From the NCBI RefSeq assembly GCF_900177775.1, contig NZ_FXWH01000001.1, positions 1,178,001 to 1,242,000 on the forward strand: 64,000 bases of DNA, given 5' to 3'. Below are positions 26,033 through 35,666 of the stretch, piece by piece. Position numbers and translations under genes: made by a program. How positions within the stretch are numbered: the stretch's first letter is position 1; the number at the start of each line of letters is the position of its first letter. The stretch comes from Pseudidiomarina planktonica (GTDB lineage: Bacteria > Pseudomonadota > Gammaproteobacteria > Enterobacterales > Alteromonadaceae). The notes under the pieces are model-generated. The model was not told the origin of the DNA, did not search any database, and saw only the letters and a list, made by a program, of their open reading frames with translations.

Positions 26033-27028
26033 ATGACACACCTTAATAAGTTTATGATTTCGTTGGTAACTTTAAGTGCTGCAGTCACGGTGTTACCAGC
26101 CTGGGCACAACAGAATCCGGAGCAACACGCCGGTGAAACGCCGCTAATGATGAAAACCTCACCTGGTTACTACCGTATGATGTTGGGTGACTACGAGGTT
26201 ACTGCACTGAATGATGGTACTTTTGAATTGCCAGCGCATGAATTACTGAACGGCATGAGCGTTGAAGACGTACGCAAACAGCTGGCAGTATCTTATCAAG
26301 ATAGCCCGGTTGTGACGTCGGTGAACGGCTACTTAATTCACACTGGCAATAAATTAGTTCTGATTGATACTGGCGCTGCGGACTTATTTGGCCCTAGCCT
26401 GGGTAAGTTGCTGACGAGTCTGGAGGCCGCGGGCTACGACGGCGATGCTATTGATGAAGTTTATCTGACGCATATGCATCCGGATCACTTAGGTGGTTTG
26501 CTCGACGAGGGGCGTCGCGCATTTCCAAACGCTGTTATTCGAGCCGATCAAAAAGATTTAGACTACTGGTTAAGCGATGACAATTTAGCCGCTGCAAGTG
26601 ATGCTAACAAAGGCTTTTTTGAAGGTGCCCGCAAGTCTTTGAAGCCTTACTTGGACAATGACCAAGTAGAAGGCTTCAGTGGTTCCACTGAGTTCGGCGA
26701 TGGTATTGCAGCCACTGCGGCCTATGGCCACACGCCGGGACATAGCGTTTATGTGGTTGAGAGTAAGGGCGAAAAACTGATGTTTTGGGGTGACCTTATG
26801 CATGTCGCTGCGGTGCAATTTCCGCATCCCGACATTACCATCGATTTTGACACCGACCAGGAAGCAGCAAGAGCCCAGCGCCGACATGCCTACGAGGACG
26901 CTGCGCGACTTGGTTATTTAGTGGCAGGCTCGCATTTAAGCTTCCCTGGAATTGGTCGCATTCGCCTTGCCAATGAGGGCTATCAGTGGGTTCCGGTGAA
27001 TTACTCAGCACTACGCTCGAGTGAATAA
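26033..27028 (+). CDS. Exported metallo-beta-lactamase-fold hydrolase
   Basis: A 331-residue secreted protein with the metallo-beta-lactamase fold. The ATG at 26033 follows ATGGAGGAATTAGCA; the frame also includes an ATG at 26018, inside the ribosome binding site region. A signal peptide ends near AWAQQ. The metal motif THMHPDHLGGL (H-x-H-x-D-H) is clear, with a later metal His in GHTPGHSVY, Asp in FWGDLMH and His in VAGSHLSFPG. It resembles the lactonase/AiiA-like and YtnP-like branch rather than true beta-lactamases. The substrate is unknown. It is divergent from cstA. Confidence 0.88.
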   Translation: MTHLNKFMISLVTLSAAVTVLPAWAQQNPEQHAGETPLMMKTSPGYYRMMLGDYEVTALNDGTFELPAHELLNGMSVEDVRKQLAVSYQDSPVVTSVNGYLIHTGNKLVLIDTGAADLFGPSLGKLLTSLEAAGYDGDAIDEVYLTHMHPDHLGGLLDEGRRAFPNAVIRADQKDLDYWLSDDNLAAASDANKGFFEGARKSLKPYLDNDQVEGFSGSTEFGDGIAATAAYGHTPGHSVYVVESKGEKLMFWGDLMHVAAVQFPHPDITIDFDTDQEAARAQRRHAYEDAARLGYLVAGSHLSFPGIGRIRLANEGYQWVPVNYSALRSSE

Positions 27029-27098
27029 TTCTGAACGAATAGCCTGACAAGAAAGAAGGAGATGCTTTAAACTAGCGGGCATTGAAAAGGAGAACTCA

Positions 27099-28937
27099 AT
27101 GTTCCGCTGGTTTGAACAACGCTTAAATCCATTCCCCGAGCCTGAATCTGGTACACCACCGAAAACTCTGGTGCAATTTTGTCTGCATTACAGCCGCGGA
27201 GCCTGGCCTTTTATTGCCGTAGCCGGGGTGCTGATGATGCTGATTGCGCTTACCGAAGTGTGGTTATTCAGCTTTATTGGCAACATTGTTGACTGGCTGG
27301 CGGAGCAGGACAGAGCAACCTTTTTAGACAACGAGCTGGGCAAGTTGCTGGGCATGCTGGCACTTATTGTGATTGGCCTACCGGCCATGGTGTTTTTGCA
27401 TTCATTGGTAATTCATCAAACCTTGCTGGGCAACTACCCCATGCGTATTCGCTGGCTGTTGCACCGCTATTTGCTGAATCAGTCAGTAACTTTTTATCAG
27501 GACGAATTTGCCGGACGTATTGCTACCAAAGTAATGCAGACCTCACTGGCTGTGCGCGAGTGCGTGATTAAGCTTATTGACGTACTGAATTACGTGACTG
27601 TGTATTTTATCGGCACCTTGTTCATTGTCGGCATGGCCGACTGGCGCCTGGCGGTGCCGCTAGTGGTCTGGATTATTATTTATGTGTTTCTGCTGCGGTA
27701 TTTTTTACCGGTGTTGCGTAAGGTTTCTGCAGCGCAGGCAGATGCTCGTTCGCAAATGACCGGTCGTATTGTCGATAGCTACACCAACATTCAAACCGTG
27801 AAGCTATTCTCGCACGCTAAGCGGGAAAGCAGCTTTGCCCGTGAGGGTATGGATAATTTCCTCGGTACTGTGCATCAACAAATGCGCCTGGTGACCAAGC
27901 TTTATGCGTGCCTGTATATATTGAACTCGCTGTTGCTTGCAGCTGTTGGCGTGGTTGCTATTTGGTTATGGCTGGGTGAGTTGATTAGTGTTGGTGCCAT
28001 TGCTGTGGCGCTGGCCTTGGTGCTGCGGTTGTGGGGTATGTCGCAATGGATCATGTGGGAGGTTTCATCCTTATTCGAAAACATCGGAACCGTGCAAGAC
28101 GGTATGGCCACAGTGTCAGTTCCGCAACAGGTGCTGGATAAACCGGAAGCTACGCCAATGCAGGTACCTAAAGGGGAAATTACCTTTGATCATGTGTACT
28201 TTACCTACAAAGGCACTCAGCAGTCGGTGCTTAATGATTTCAATTTAGTGATTAAGCCGGGTGAAAAAGTGGGCTTGGTAGGGCGCTCGGGTGCCGGGAA
28301 ATCTACTCTGGTGAACGTGTTACTGCGCTTCTACGATATTGACCAGGGCGAGGTTCGTATTGACGGTCAGGATGTTCGAACTGTTACTCAGGACAGCTTA
28401 CGGCAGAATATTGGTATGGTGACGCAAGACACCTCGCTGTTACATCGCTCGGTACGCGGCAACATAGTGTATGGACGCCCCGACGCCACTGAAGAAGAAA
28501 TGCAAAATGCTGCACGGCGTGCCAGTGCCGATGGTTTTATTCCGGACTTGTCCGATGCCAAAGGCCGAACCGGTTTTGATGCGCATGTTGGTGAACGCGG
28601 TGTGAAACTATCAGGTGGCCAGCGACAGCGCATAGCCATAGCGCGAGTCATGTTAAAAGACGCGCCCATACTGATTTTAGATGAGGCCACCTCGGCACTG
28701 GATTCTGAAGTTGAAGCAGCTATTCAGGAAAACCTATATCGCTTAATGGAAGGGAAAACCGTAATTGCCATTGCTCACCGGCTATCCACTATTGCGGCGA
28801 TGGACAGGCTGATAGTTATGGACGAAGGCCGTATTGTCGAGCAGGGCACCCACGCGGAATTGATTGCCGCCGACGGTTTGTATGCACAGCTGTGGCAGCA
28901 TCAGTCAGGAGGTTTCTTAGATCCTGATCAGGACTAG
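27099..28937 (+). CDS. ABC exporter, fused permease and ATPase
   Basis: A 612-residue half-transporter of the type IV (MsbA-like) exporter fold. Six membrane helices lie in residues 30-320. The ATPase domain (residues 350-600) has Walker A GRSGAGKST, the signature LSGGQRQR, Walker B ILILDEATSALDSE and the switch His in AHRLS. It begins MFRWFEQRLNPFPEP, similar to a common proteobacterial group annotated only as multidrug or lipid exporter. AAAGGAG precedes the ATG. It is a single gene with no adjacent partner, so it probably works as a homodimer. Confidence 0.93.
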   Translation: MFRWFEQRLNPFPEPESGTPPKTLVQFCLHYSRGAWPFIAVAGVLMMLIALTEVWLFSFIGNIVDWLAEQDRATFLDNELGKLLGMLALIVIGLPAMVFLHSLVIHQTLLGNYPMRIRWLLHRYLLNQSVTFYQDEFAGRIATKVMQTSLAVRECVIKLIDVLNYVTVYFIGTLFIVGMADWRLAVPLVVWIIIYVFLLRYFLPVLRKVSAAQADARSQMTGRIVDSYTNIQTVKLFSHAKRESSFAREGMDNFLGTVHQQMRLVTKLYACLYILNSLLLAAVGVVAIWLWLGELISVGAIAVALALVLRLWGMSQWIMWEVSSLFENIGTVQDGMATVSVPQQVLDKPEATPMQVPKGEITFDHVYFTYKGTQQSVLNDFNLVIKPGEKVGLVGRSGAGKSTLVNVLLRFYDIDQGEVRIDGQDVRTVTQDSLRQNIGMVTQDTSLLHRSVRGNIVYGRPDATEEEMQNAARRASADGFIPDLSDAKGRTGFDAHVGERGVKLSGGQRQRIAIARVMLKDAPILILDEATSALDSEVEAAIQENLYRLMEGKTVIAIAHRLSTIAAMDRLIVMDEGRIVEQGTHAELIAADGLYAQLWQHQSGGFLDPDQD

Positions 28938-29152
28938 TGAAATCAACTGCATGGAGGTTTTCAGTTCAGTGTCAGGGCGATTAGCTAATCGAGCACGGCT
29001 GCAAGTTTTTACAGGGTTACTTGTATAATCGTCCTGCGCCTATTACTGAATGGCTGGAAAACGTTCAGCGCGAAGCTGCCTTGTAAAAGTAGTATCACCT
29101 GCTAGCCTTTCTAAATAATTGAAATAAATTCATTTTATTTGGAGGGCAACAA

Positions 29153-31195
29153 ATGGCAGCGGCGCCAGACAAATCCAAACAAGGGGCTTTACTGTTACCG
29201 GTTTTTATACCGGCAGTGGCAGTTATTGCACTACTTGTTATAGGAACCTTAAGTAGTCCCGAACTTGCCGGAAAGGTTTTCGACAGTACTCTGGCGTGGA
29301 TAACCCGTGATTTTGGTTGGTTTTACATGTTGGCGGTGGCGACTTTCTTAGTCTTCATCGTTGCTGTCGCTGTTTCCAGTTGGGGCCGCATCAAACTTGG
29401 TCCAGACCACGCTGAAGCGGAGTACAGCTTCGTGTCCTGGTTTGCCATGTTGTTCTCTGCTGGCTACGGCATTGCGCTGCTGTTCTTCGGCGTTGCCGAA
29501 CCTATTTTGCACTACGCCGACCCGCCAAGTGGGGCACCTGAGACTATCGGGGCTGCCCGTCAGGCGATGCAAATTGCCTACTTCCATTGGGGTTTCCACA
29601 TTTGGGCCATTTACGGGCTAGTGGGTTTGGTGTTGGCTTATTTCGCCTTTCGCCACGGCTTGCCATTGTCTATGCGCTCCACCTTATACCCGTTGATTGG
29701 CGATAAAATATACGGTGCGCCAGGTCATGCCATAGATACCTTTGCAATTTTGGGGACCATGTTTGGTATTGCCACCACCTTAGGGTTGTCGGTAATTCAG
29801 ATTAATGCCGGGTTAAACTATCTGTGGCCGGCTATCCCGGTTGGCACCATGGTGCAAATAATTGCTATTGCGGTTATTACCCTTTGCGCTATAGGTTCAG
29901 TGGTGGCTGGTTTGGACAAAGGTATTAAGCGCTTATCGATGTTCAATATGGCGCTAGTACTATTCTTAGTGCTGTTTGTGTTTGCGGTTGGCCCCACGGT
30001 TCATATTCTGGAAACCTTTTTACAGAACACCGGTAGCTACTTGAACAATATTGTTGAACGTACCTTCAACTTGCAGGCTTATACCAAAAGTGACTGGATA
30101 GGTAACTGGACCCTGTTCATCTTCGGCTGGACCATTGCCTGGGCACCCTTTGTCGGGCTATTTATTGCCAAAATTAGCCGCGGCCGTACGATTCGCCAGT
30201 TTGTGTTTGGCGTTATGCTGGTACCTACCATATTCACTTTTTTCTGGTTTGCGGTGTTTGGTGACACGGCTCTGAATATGGTTATGAACGAGGGCTACAC
30301 CACGCTGATAGGGATGGTGCAGGAAGATCAGGCTATTGCGCTATTCAAGCTATACGAGCGCTTGCCCTGGACCAACGTGCTGTCTTTCGTCACTGTGCTG
30401 CTGATTATCACCTTCTTTGTTACCTCGTCAGATTCAGGCTCCCTGGTGATAGATTCACTCGCCTCGGGCGGTCGCATGGACACACCAGTATGGCAGCGCA
30501 TTTTTTGGGCTAGTGCCGAAGGTGTGGTAGCGGCGGTGTTATTGCTGGCCGGGGGCTTAGGAGCATTACAAACGGCGGCGATTGCCAGTGCCTTGCCATT
30601 CGCGGTGATTATTCTAATCGCAGCGGTTGGTATGTGGCGCGCCTTAGTTATTGAAGGGCACCGTCATTCCAGCTTGGGTAGCCACATGAAAACCCATCGC
30701 CGTGGCGTTAACGAAGGGCCGCAGTACTGGAAGAAACGTCTGGCCGGGATGGTAGATTTTCCCACTCACGAATCTGTAACTGAGTTTATTCAGGGACCAG
30801 TGCAGAAGTGTCTGGAGCAGGTGCGCGACGAACTTGCTGAACAAAAATGGGACGCTAAAGTTGAGTTTGACGAGGAATACTGTCGTAGCGTACTAACGGT
30901 TGAACACAACGACGATGTGCACTTTGTGTACGAAGTAAGACGTCGTAGCTATCAACGGCCGGCATTCGCGCTACAAAGCGACCAAAATAAAGAACTTTAT
31001 TATCGTGCTGAAGTATTTTTACGTCAGGGTGGACAAGCCTACGATGTATTTGGCTTTGAACCTACAGACATTATTAATGACGTGATTAATCAGTTCGAAA
31101 ACTATCTGTATTTCCGGCATGTGTCGCCCGGGGTTTTACCCTGGGATTTAGAACAGCATGACGAGGATTTGCACACAAAAGAACCAGATAAGTAG
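29153..31195 (+). CDS. BCCT transporter, BetT-like (choline/betaine uptake)
   Basis: A 680-residue secondary transporter of the betaine/carnitine/choline family. Twelve hydrophobic helices occupy residues 15-510. The family signature GWTIAWAPFVGLFIAKISRG is present (given at limit length), as is FVTSSDSGSLVIDSLASGG. The cytoplasmic C-terminal region of about 170 residues is characteristic of BetT, which uses the proton gradient and senses osmolarity. It may import choline, glycine betaine or a related osmolyte; no betaine synthesis genes are nearby. TTGGAGG precedes the ATG. The 215-base gap upstream contains an isolated TATAAT near 29022 but no convincing -35. Confidence 0.92.
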   Translation: MAAAPDKSKQGALLLPVFIPAVAVIALLVIGTLSSPELAGKVFDSTLAWITRDFGWFYMLAVATFLVFIVAVAVSSWGRIKLGPDHAEAEYSFVSWFAMLFSAGYGIALLFFGVAEPILHYADPPSGAPETIGAARQAMQIAYFHWGFHIWAIYGLVGLVLAYFAFRHGLPLSMRSTLYPLIGDKIYGAPGHAIDTFAILGTMFGIATTLGLSVIQINAGLNYLWPAIPVGTMVQIIAIAVITLCAIGSVVAGLDKGIKRLSMFNMALVLFLVLFVFAVGPTVHILETFLQNTGSYLNNIVERTFNLQAYTKSDWIGNWTLFIFGWTIAWAPFVGLFIAKISRGRTIRQFVFGVMLVPTIFTFFWFAVFGDTALNMVMNEGYTTLIGMVQEDQAIALFKLYERLPWTNVLSFVTVLLIITFFVTSSDSGSLVIDSLASGGRMDTPVWQRIFWASAEGVVAAVLLLAGGLGALQTAAIASALPFAVIILIAAVGMWRALVIEGHRHSSLGSHMKTHRRGVNEGPQYWKKRLAGMVDFPTHESVTEFIQGPVQKCLEQVRDELAEQKWDAKVEFDEEYCRSVLTVEHNDDVHFVYEVRRRSYQRPAFALQSDQNKELYYRAEVFLRQGGQAYDVFGFEPTDIINDVINQFENYLYFRHVSPGVLPWDLEQHDEDLHTKEPDK

Positions 31196-31287
31196 GTTTG
31201 CGGCTTAGATCCCGGTTTGGACAGATCCAAGTGGGGCAAATTTAAAGTACACTGACGTTATCTGATTTAAAAAGACAAGGAAATTAA

Positions 31288-33216
31288 ATGTCGAATTTGT
31301 CCGCACTTGCGCTGATTGGGGTGTTGTCTATTATCTGCCAATGGGGTTCATGGCGTCTGAAAATACCAGCCATTTTGCCCTTGCTGCTGGTTGGTTTAGC
31401 CATTGGTCCCGGCCTTGGCGTGTTGGACCCTGAAGCAGTTTTCGGTGACTTGCTGTTTCCACTGATTTCGTTGTCGGTTGCCATTATTCTGTTTGAGGGA
31501 AGCTTAACCCTGAAGCTGGACGAAATTCGTGGCCACGGTCGCATGGTGACCAACCTGGTTAGTATTGGCATGGTCATTACCTGGATAGGTATTGCCATTC
31601 CCACCCATTATTTAATGGGCTTTACCTGGGAAATTTCTGCTCTGTTTGGTGCGCTGGTAGTAGTTACCGGGCCGACAGTTATTATGCCCATGATACGCTC
31701 GGTGCGGCCGCTGTCGCGGCTTTCCAATATTTTACGTTGGGAAGGCATTATTATTGATCCCATTGGGGCTCTGCTGGCGGTATTGGTATACGAGTACATT
31801 CTGGCGCAGCAGGGCTCGGGTGCCTGGCAGGCGTTTCAAGCATTCGGTACTACAGTAGTAGTAGGCTTCGTATTTGGTTGGTTAGCGGCATGGACATTGG
31901 GCATTGCGCTGCGTCGGGGCTGGTTCCCACATTACCTGAAAAATGTCGCTACGCTGGGTGCCGTGCTGGGTGTGTTTGCGCTTTCTAATGCCGTACAACA
32001 TGAGTCGGGGCTGCTGACTGTTACTGTTATGGGCATGGTGATGGCCAACACCAAGAATTTGAATCTGGAAGATATTCTTGAATTCAAAGAAACCTTAAGC
32101 GTACTGCTGATATCGGGCTTGTTTATCATTCTGGCCGCTCGCATTCAGCCTGATGCTTTCGATCAACTTGGCGTTTCTGCGGCCATTTTATTGGGTATTA
32201 TTATTTTCGTGGTACGCCCGGTTAGCGTGTGGGTGTCTGCTATTGGCACTGGCACCAAGCTGAAAGAGAAGCTGCTGCTGTCGTGGATAGCACCGCGCGG
32301 TATTGTTGCTGCTGCAGTATCAGCCTTGTTTGCATTGAAACTGGAGCAAGCAGGTTGGGAAGGCGCCGAATTACTGGTGCCCTTGGTATTCTTAGTGATA
32401 CTCACCACGGTTGTATTGCAAAGCTTAACGGCCAAGCCGTTAGCACACTGGCTGAAACTGCGGGAACCTCCGGCGCATGGCTTTTTAATGTTCGGTGGTT
32501 CGCAAATTGTACGAAAAATTGCCTCAGCGCTGCGCCAGCAAGATATTCCGGTGTTGTTAAGTGACACCAACTGGGAACATATTAAAGAAGCGCGCATGGC
32601 GGAAATACCGGTATATTTTGGTAACCCGGCATCTGAGCACGCGTCGCAGAATATGGATTTAACGGGTATTGGCCGGTTGTTGATAATGTCGCCATACAAG
32701 CAGTTGAATCCCGACGTGGCCGCGCATTTTGAAGATTGGTTTGCTGCCGATAAAGTATTTGGGTTGCCAACTACCGATGACGATAATTCGGTACGAAAAC
32801 TACAGTCGGAAAGTTACCGGAAGAAACTGAAACTGTTTGGCAAGGGGTTTACCTTTTCCAAGCTGGCAAGTTTAGGCTTTCAGGGTGCCGAAGTAAAAAC
32901 CACACCGCTGTCAGACAGCTTTAGCTTTGACGACTATCAGGAGCGTTATGGCAACCGGGCAATGCCGCTGTTTGCCATTGATGATCGTAAGCAGTGTCAC
33001 GTGTTTACCACTGACCATACCTTTGAGCCTAAACCCGGTTGGCAGATTATTGCTCTGATCACTGCAGAAGAAGTGGCCCGTTCAGCTGAAGGGCGCAAGA
33101 AAGTGCAGCAAGAACAGCGGGCGCAAAAAGACGAGAAGAGCAAAACCAAAAAAGAGAGCAAAGATAAGTCTGCACAAGAGAACGCGGATGAATCGGGAGC
33201 TGATAAAAACGACTAG
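31288..33216 (+). CDS. CPA1-family cation:proton antiporter with RCK-like C-terminal domain
   Basis: A 642-residue sodium/proton antiporter of the NhaP/CPA1 type. About 12 hydrophobic helices fill residues 5-390, including LPLLLVGLAIGPGLGVLDPE, ILFEGSLTLKLDEI, VVTGPTVIMPM and the ion-site WEGIIIDPIGALLAVLV. Residues 400-480 look like a TrkA-N/RCK nucleotide-binding fold (FLMFGGSQIVRKIASAL), with a degenerate glycine motif. The last 45 residues are Lys/Glu-rich and disordered. It lies 92 bases after the BCCT gene, so both osmotic and ion functions cluster here. ACAAGGAA precedes the ATG. Confidence 0.9.
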   Translation: MSNLSALALIGVLSIICQWGSWRLKIPAILPLLLVGLAIGPGLGVLDPEAVFGDLLFPLISLSVAIILFEGSLTLKLDEIRGHGRMVTNLVSIGMVITWIGIAIPTHYLMGFTWEISALFGALVVVTGPTVIMPMIRSVRPLSRLSNILRWEGIIIDPIGALLAVLVYEYILAQQGSGAWQAFQAFGTTVVVGFVFGWLAAWTLGIALRRGWFPHYLKNVATLGAVLGVFALSNAVQHESGLLTVTVMGMVMANTKNLNLEDILEFKETLSVLLISGLFIILAARIQPDAFDQLGVSAAILLGIIIFVVRPVSVWVSAIGTGTKLKEKLLLSWIAPRGIVAAAVSALFALKLEQAGWEGAELLVPLVFLVILTTVVLQSLTAKPLAHWLKLREPPAHGFLMFGGSQIVRKIASALRQQDIPVLLSDTNWEHIKEARMAEIPVYFGNPASEHASQNMDLTGIGRLLIMSPYKQLNPDVAAHFEDWFAADKVFGLPTTDDDNSVRKLQSESYRKKLKLFGKGFTFSKLASLGFQGAEVKTTPLSDSFSFDDYQERYGNRAMPLFAIDDRKQCHVFTTDHTFEPKPGWQIIALITAEEVARSAEGRKKVQQEQRAQKDEKSKTKKESKDKSAQENADESGADKND

Positions 33217-33225
33217 GAGTTCACA

Positions 33226-34596
33226 ATGCGAGTAACATTCTTAGGTGGTGCACAAACTGTAACCGGTTCTAAATATCTGGTTGAGTCGGATTCCACCAGG
33301 TTACTCGTCGATTGTGGCTTATTTCAGGGCTTCAAATGGTTGCGGCGCCGCAATTGGCAGCCGTTACCGCTAGGTATAAATGATGTGGATGCGGTGGTGT
33401 TAAGCCATGCGCATCTGGATCATTCCGGTTATGTACCTTTGCTATACAAACACGGCTTTCGCGGTAAGGTTTATGCCCATCACGCTACGGTGGAACTGTG
33501 CGGATTGTTATGGCCCGATAGCGGCCATATTCAGGAAGAAGACGCGAAGTTTCTGGGCAAACACCGCTTGAGTAAGCACGAAAAGCCCGAACCTTTGTAC
33601 GACCAGGCAACGGCCGAAGCGGCACTGAAGTTATTCCACGGTGTTGAGTTCAAGAAAACCTTTCGGGTGGGCGACATTGAAGTGGAATTACGCCCGGTGG
33701 GGCATTTGCTGGGTGCCGCCAGTGTTATTTTGTCCTCCGGTGGTCAACGCATTGGTTTTTCCGGTGATGTGGGCCGGCCCAACGATATTCTAATGACGGC
33801 ACCAGAACCTCTGCCAGAGCTTGATTTACTCATGCTCGAGTCTACCTATGGCGATAGGCTACATCCAGATACTGAAGACCCTTACGAGCAGTTAGCTGCC
33901 GTTGTGAATGAGGCAGCAAGTGCCGGAGGAGTATTACTAATACCAAGCTTCTCGGTGGGTAGGGCGCAATTGCTGCAGCATTTACTAACGGTATTAATGG
34001 CAACGGGCAAAATACCCAAAATGCCGATTTATTTAGACAGCCCTATGGCTATTAGCGCCACTGAAATATACCAGCGCCATCATCAGTATCATAAGCTCAG
34101 CGCGGCTGAGTGTCAGCAGGCTGCTCAGCAAGTTACCTATACACGTCATGTGGACGAATCTAAAGCCATAGCCGATCAACTCGGGCCGCATATTATTATT
34201 GCCGGCTCTGGCATGGCAACGGGTGGGCGAATTTTGCACCACTTTAAACACTGGCTGGGTGATCACCGCAGCACGGTATTATTTGCTGGTCATCAGGCCG
34301 GTGGTACTCGTGGGGCTAAGCTGCAACAAGGCGTACCTAGTATTAAAGTGCATGGCAGCTGGTTACCGGTGAAAGCTCGCATTCGCAGTTTAGAGGGCTT
34401 GTCGGGGCACGCTGATTACAGTGAGTTAACCGCGTGGCTAAAAGCTTCGTCACTACGACCCGACACGCCTATTCAGCTTGTTCACGGTGATCCCGAAGCA
34501 CTGGAACATATGCGTGACCACTTAATGGAACACACTAACTTTAAAGTAGATATTGCCGAATATATGCAAGTGGTTCACAGCGAATCTAAAGCATAA
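33226..34596 (+). CDS. Metallo-beta-lactamase/beta-CASP RNA-processing nuclease
   Basis: A 456-residue protein of the YSH1/CPSF73-like bacterial group. The metallo-beta-lactamase domain has HAHLDHSGYVP (H-x-H-x-D-H), VGHLLGAASV and FSGDVGRP. The beta-CASP part has LESTYGDRLHP, PSFSVGRAQLLQHLL, IAGSGMATGGRILHH and SGHADYSEL, with a C-terminal HGDPEALEHM. Such proteins cut or trim RNA in the cytosol, although many bacterial copies are uncharacterised. It starts 9 bases after the antiporter gene with TAGGAG, so the two are probably co-transcribed; a functional link is not obvious. Confidence 0.92.
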   Translation: MRVTFLGGAQTVTGSKYLVESDSTRLLVDCGLFQGFKWLRRRNWQPLPLGINDVDAVVLSHAHLDHSGYVPLLYKHGFRGKVYAHHATVELCGLLWPDSGHIQEEDAKFLGKHRLSKHEKPEPLYDQATAEAALKLFHGVEFKKTFRVGDIEVELRPVGHLLGAASVILSSGGQRIGFSGDVGRPNDILMTAPEPLPELDLLMLESTYGDRLHPDTEDPYEQLAAVVNEAASAGGVLLIPSFSVGRAQLLQHLLTVLMATGKIPKMPIYLDSPMAISATEIYQRHHQYHKLSAAECQQAAQQVTYTRHVDESKAIADQLGPHIIIAGSGMATGGRILHHFKHWLGDHRSTVLFAGHQAGGTRGAKLQQGVPSIKVHGSWLPVKARIRSLEGLSGHADYSELTAWLKASSLRPDTPIQLVHGDPEALEHMRDHLMEHTNFKVDIAEYMQVVHSESKA

Positions 34597-34640
34597 CGCG
34601 GTTCATTGCTGGCGACTAACGGCGGGCAGGCAACTAACGC

Positions 34641-35525
34641 CTATAAATGCTCCCGCAGAAAGTCCAACGTTACCTTAAAGGCTGCACTCACATGCCCCCG
34701 ATGGCGATAAACCGCATGCACAAGGGTTGGCTTGGGCATAAATTCATCTAATATAGCTACCAGCTTCCCTTCAGCCAGTTCATTGGTTACCTGATAAAGC
34801 GGCGTAAATGCAATACCAAGGTCGGCCAGCAAGGCGTGCTTTAAGGCCAAATTATTATTCACACTCAGGCGGCCGCCCACGGTAATATCCAGAGCTTCAT
34901 CGGTATTGTTGCGAAAGCGCCAGCGGTTGTCCTGCGAGCTTATTGTTAAGCATTGGTGTTGTGACAATTCGGCCGGATGTTTTGGAGTGCCTTGCGCTTG
35001 TAAATAAGCCGGAGTGGCAACCAAAATGGTCGGCAGATCTTGCAGGCGTCTGGCAATTAGGGTGGAGTTTTCGAGCACCCCGCAGCGAATGGCGATATCA
35101 ATATTTTCGCTAATCAAATCAATGCGCTTATCATGCAGCACCAGTTCTACTTCCAACTGCGGGTATTGCTTCAGCAATTCAGGTATTAATGGCGCCACGC
35201 GCATAGAGCCGAAAGTAACCGGGGCGGTCACCCGAATACGGCCGCTGGGTTGTTCACGAAAGCTGCCCAAATGATGTTCTGCGGCAGCGGCTTGCTCAAC
35301 CACTTGCTGGCAATACTCATAAAACGCACGACCTTCCAGCGTAACCGACATTTTACGCGTGGTGCGGTGTAGCAAACGCAATTCTAAATGCGCCTCTAAC
35401 CGGCTAACGGCCTTACTCACTGCACCTTTGGAAAGCTGCAAGTCGTCAGCGCTTTGGGTAAAGCTGCCGGTTTCAACCACCTTGGCGTAAATAGCCATAT
35501 CGGATAAGCGTTCAAGCATGGACAT
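34641..35525 (-). CDS. LysR-family transcriptional regulator
   Basis: A 294-residue LysR regulator. The N-terminal winged helix (residues 5-65) reads MAIYAKVVETGSFTQSADDL then SKAVSRLEAHLELRLLHRTTR. The substrate-binding domain spans residues 90-290 (GRIRVTAPVTFGSMRVAPLI). It belongs to the DsdC/AaeR-like branch that often controls an adjacent divergent gene. The start could also be the ATG two codons inside (35519). It is divergent from the VOC gene, and the 141-base spacer holds a palindrome and a repeated ATGGAAACAGT, probable binding sites. The effector is unknown. Confidence 0.92.
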   Translation of the reverse strand: MSMLERLSDMAIYAKVVETGSFTQSADDLQLSKGAVSKAVSRLEAHLELRLLHRTTRKMSVTLEGRAFYEYCQQVVEQAAAAEHHLGSFREQPSGRIRVTAPVTFGSMRVAPLIPELLKQYPQLEVELVLHDKRIDLISENIDIAIRCGVLENSTLIARRLQDLPTILVATPAYLQAQGTPKHPAELSQHQCLTISSQDNRWRFRNNTDEALDITVGGRLSVNNNLALKHALLADLGIAFTPLYQVTNELAEGKLVAILDEFMPKPTLVHAVYRHRGHVSAAFKVTLDFLREHL

Positions 35526-35535
35526 GATGATTTAT

Positions 35536-35602
35536 TGTTTCTACATGGAAACAGTGAAGCTATCACGAGGCTATTAATCTGTAAATATGGAAACAGTATA
35601 AT
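35536..35602 (+). promoter_or_regulatory. Candidate LysR operator sites and promoter of the VOC gene
   Basis: A palindrome TGTTTC-6-GAAACA lies at 35536-35553, next to the LysR start. The 11-mer ATGGAAACAGT occurs at 35545-35555 and again at 35587-35597, exactly 42 bases apart (four helical turns). The second copy ends at a TATAAT (35597-35602) that can serve as the -10 of the plus-strand gene. The layout fits LysR recognition and activation sites. Confidence 0.5.
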
Positions 35603-35666
35603 GTGCTCATGAAGTCAGGGAAGCGTCTCTGACACACTTACTGGCACCTTATTAAGGAATACGGCA

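Noticed and set aside
28938-29152. Possible riboswitch or small RNA in the 215-base leader of the BCCT gene
   Set aside because: No known aptamer pattern or strong hairpin-plus-T terminator could be recognised; only an isolated TATAAT stands out.
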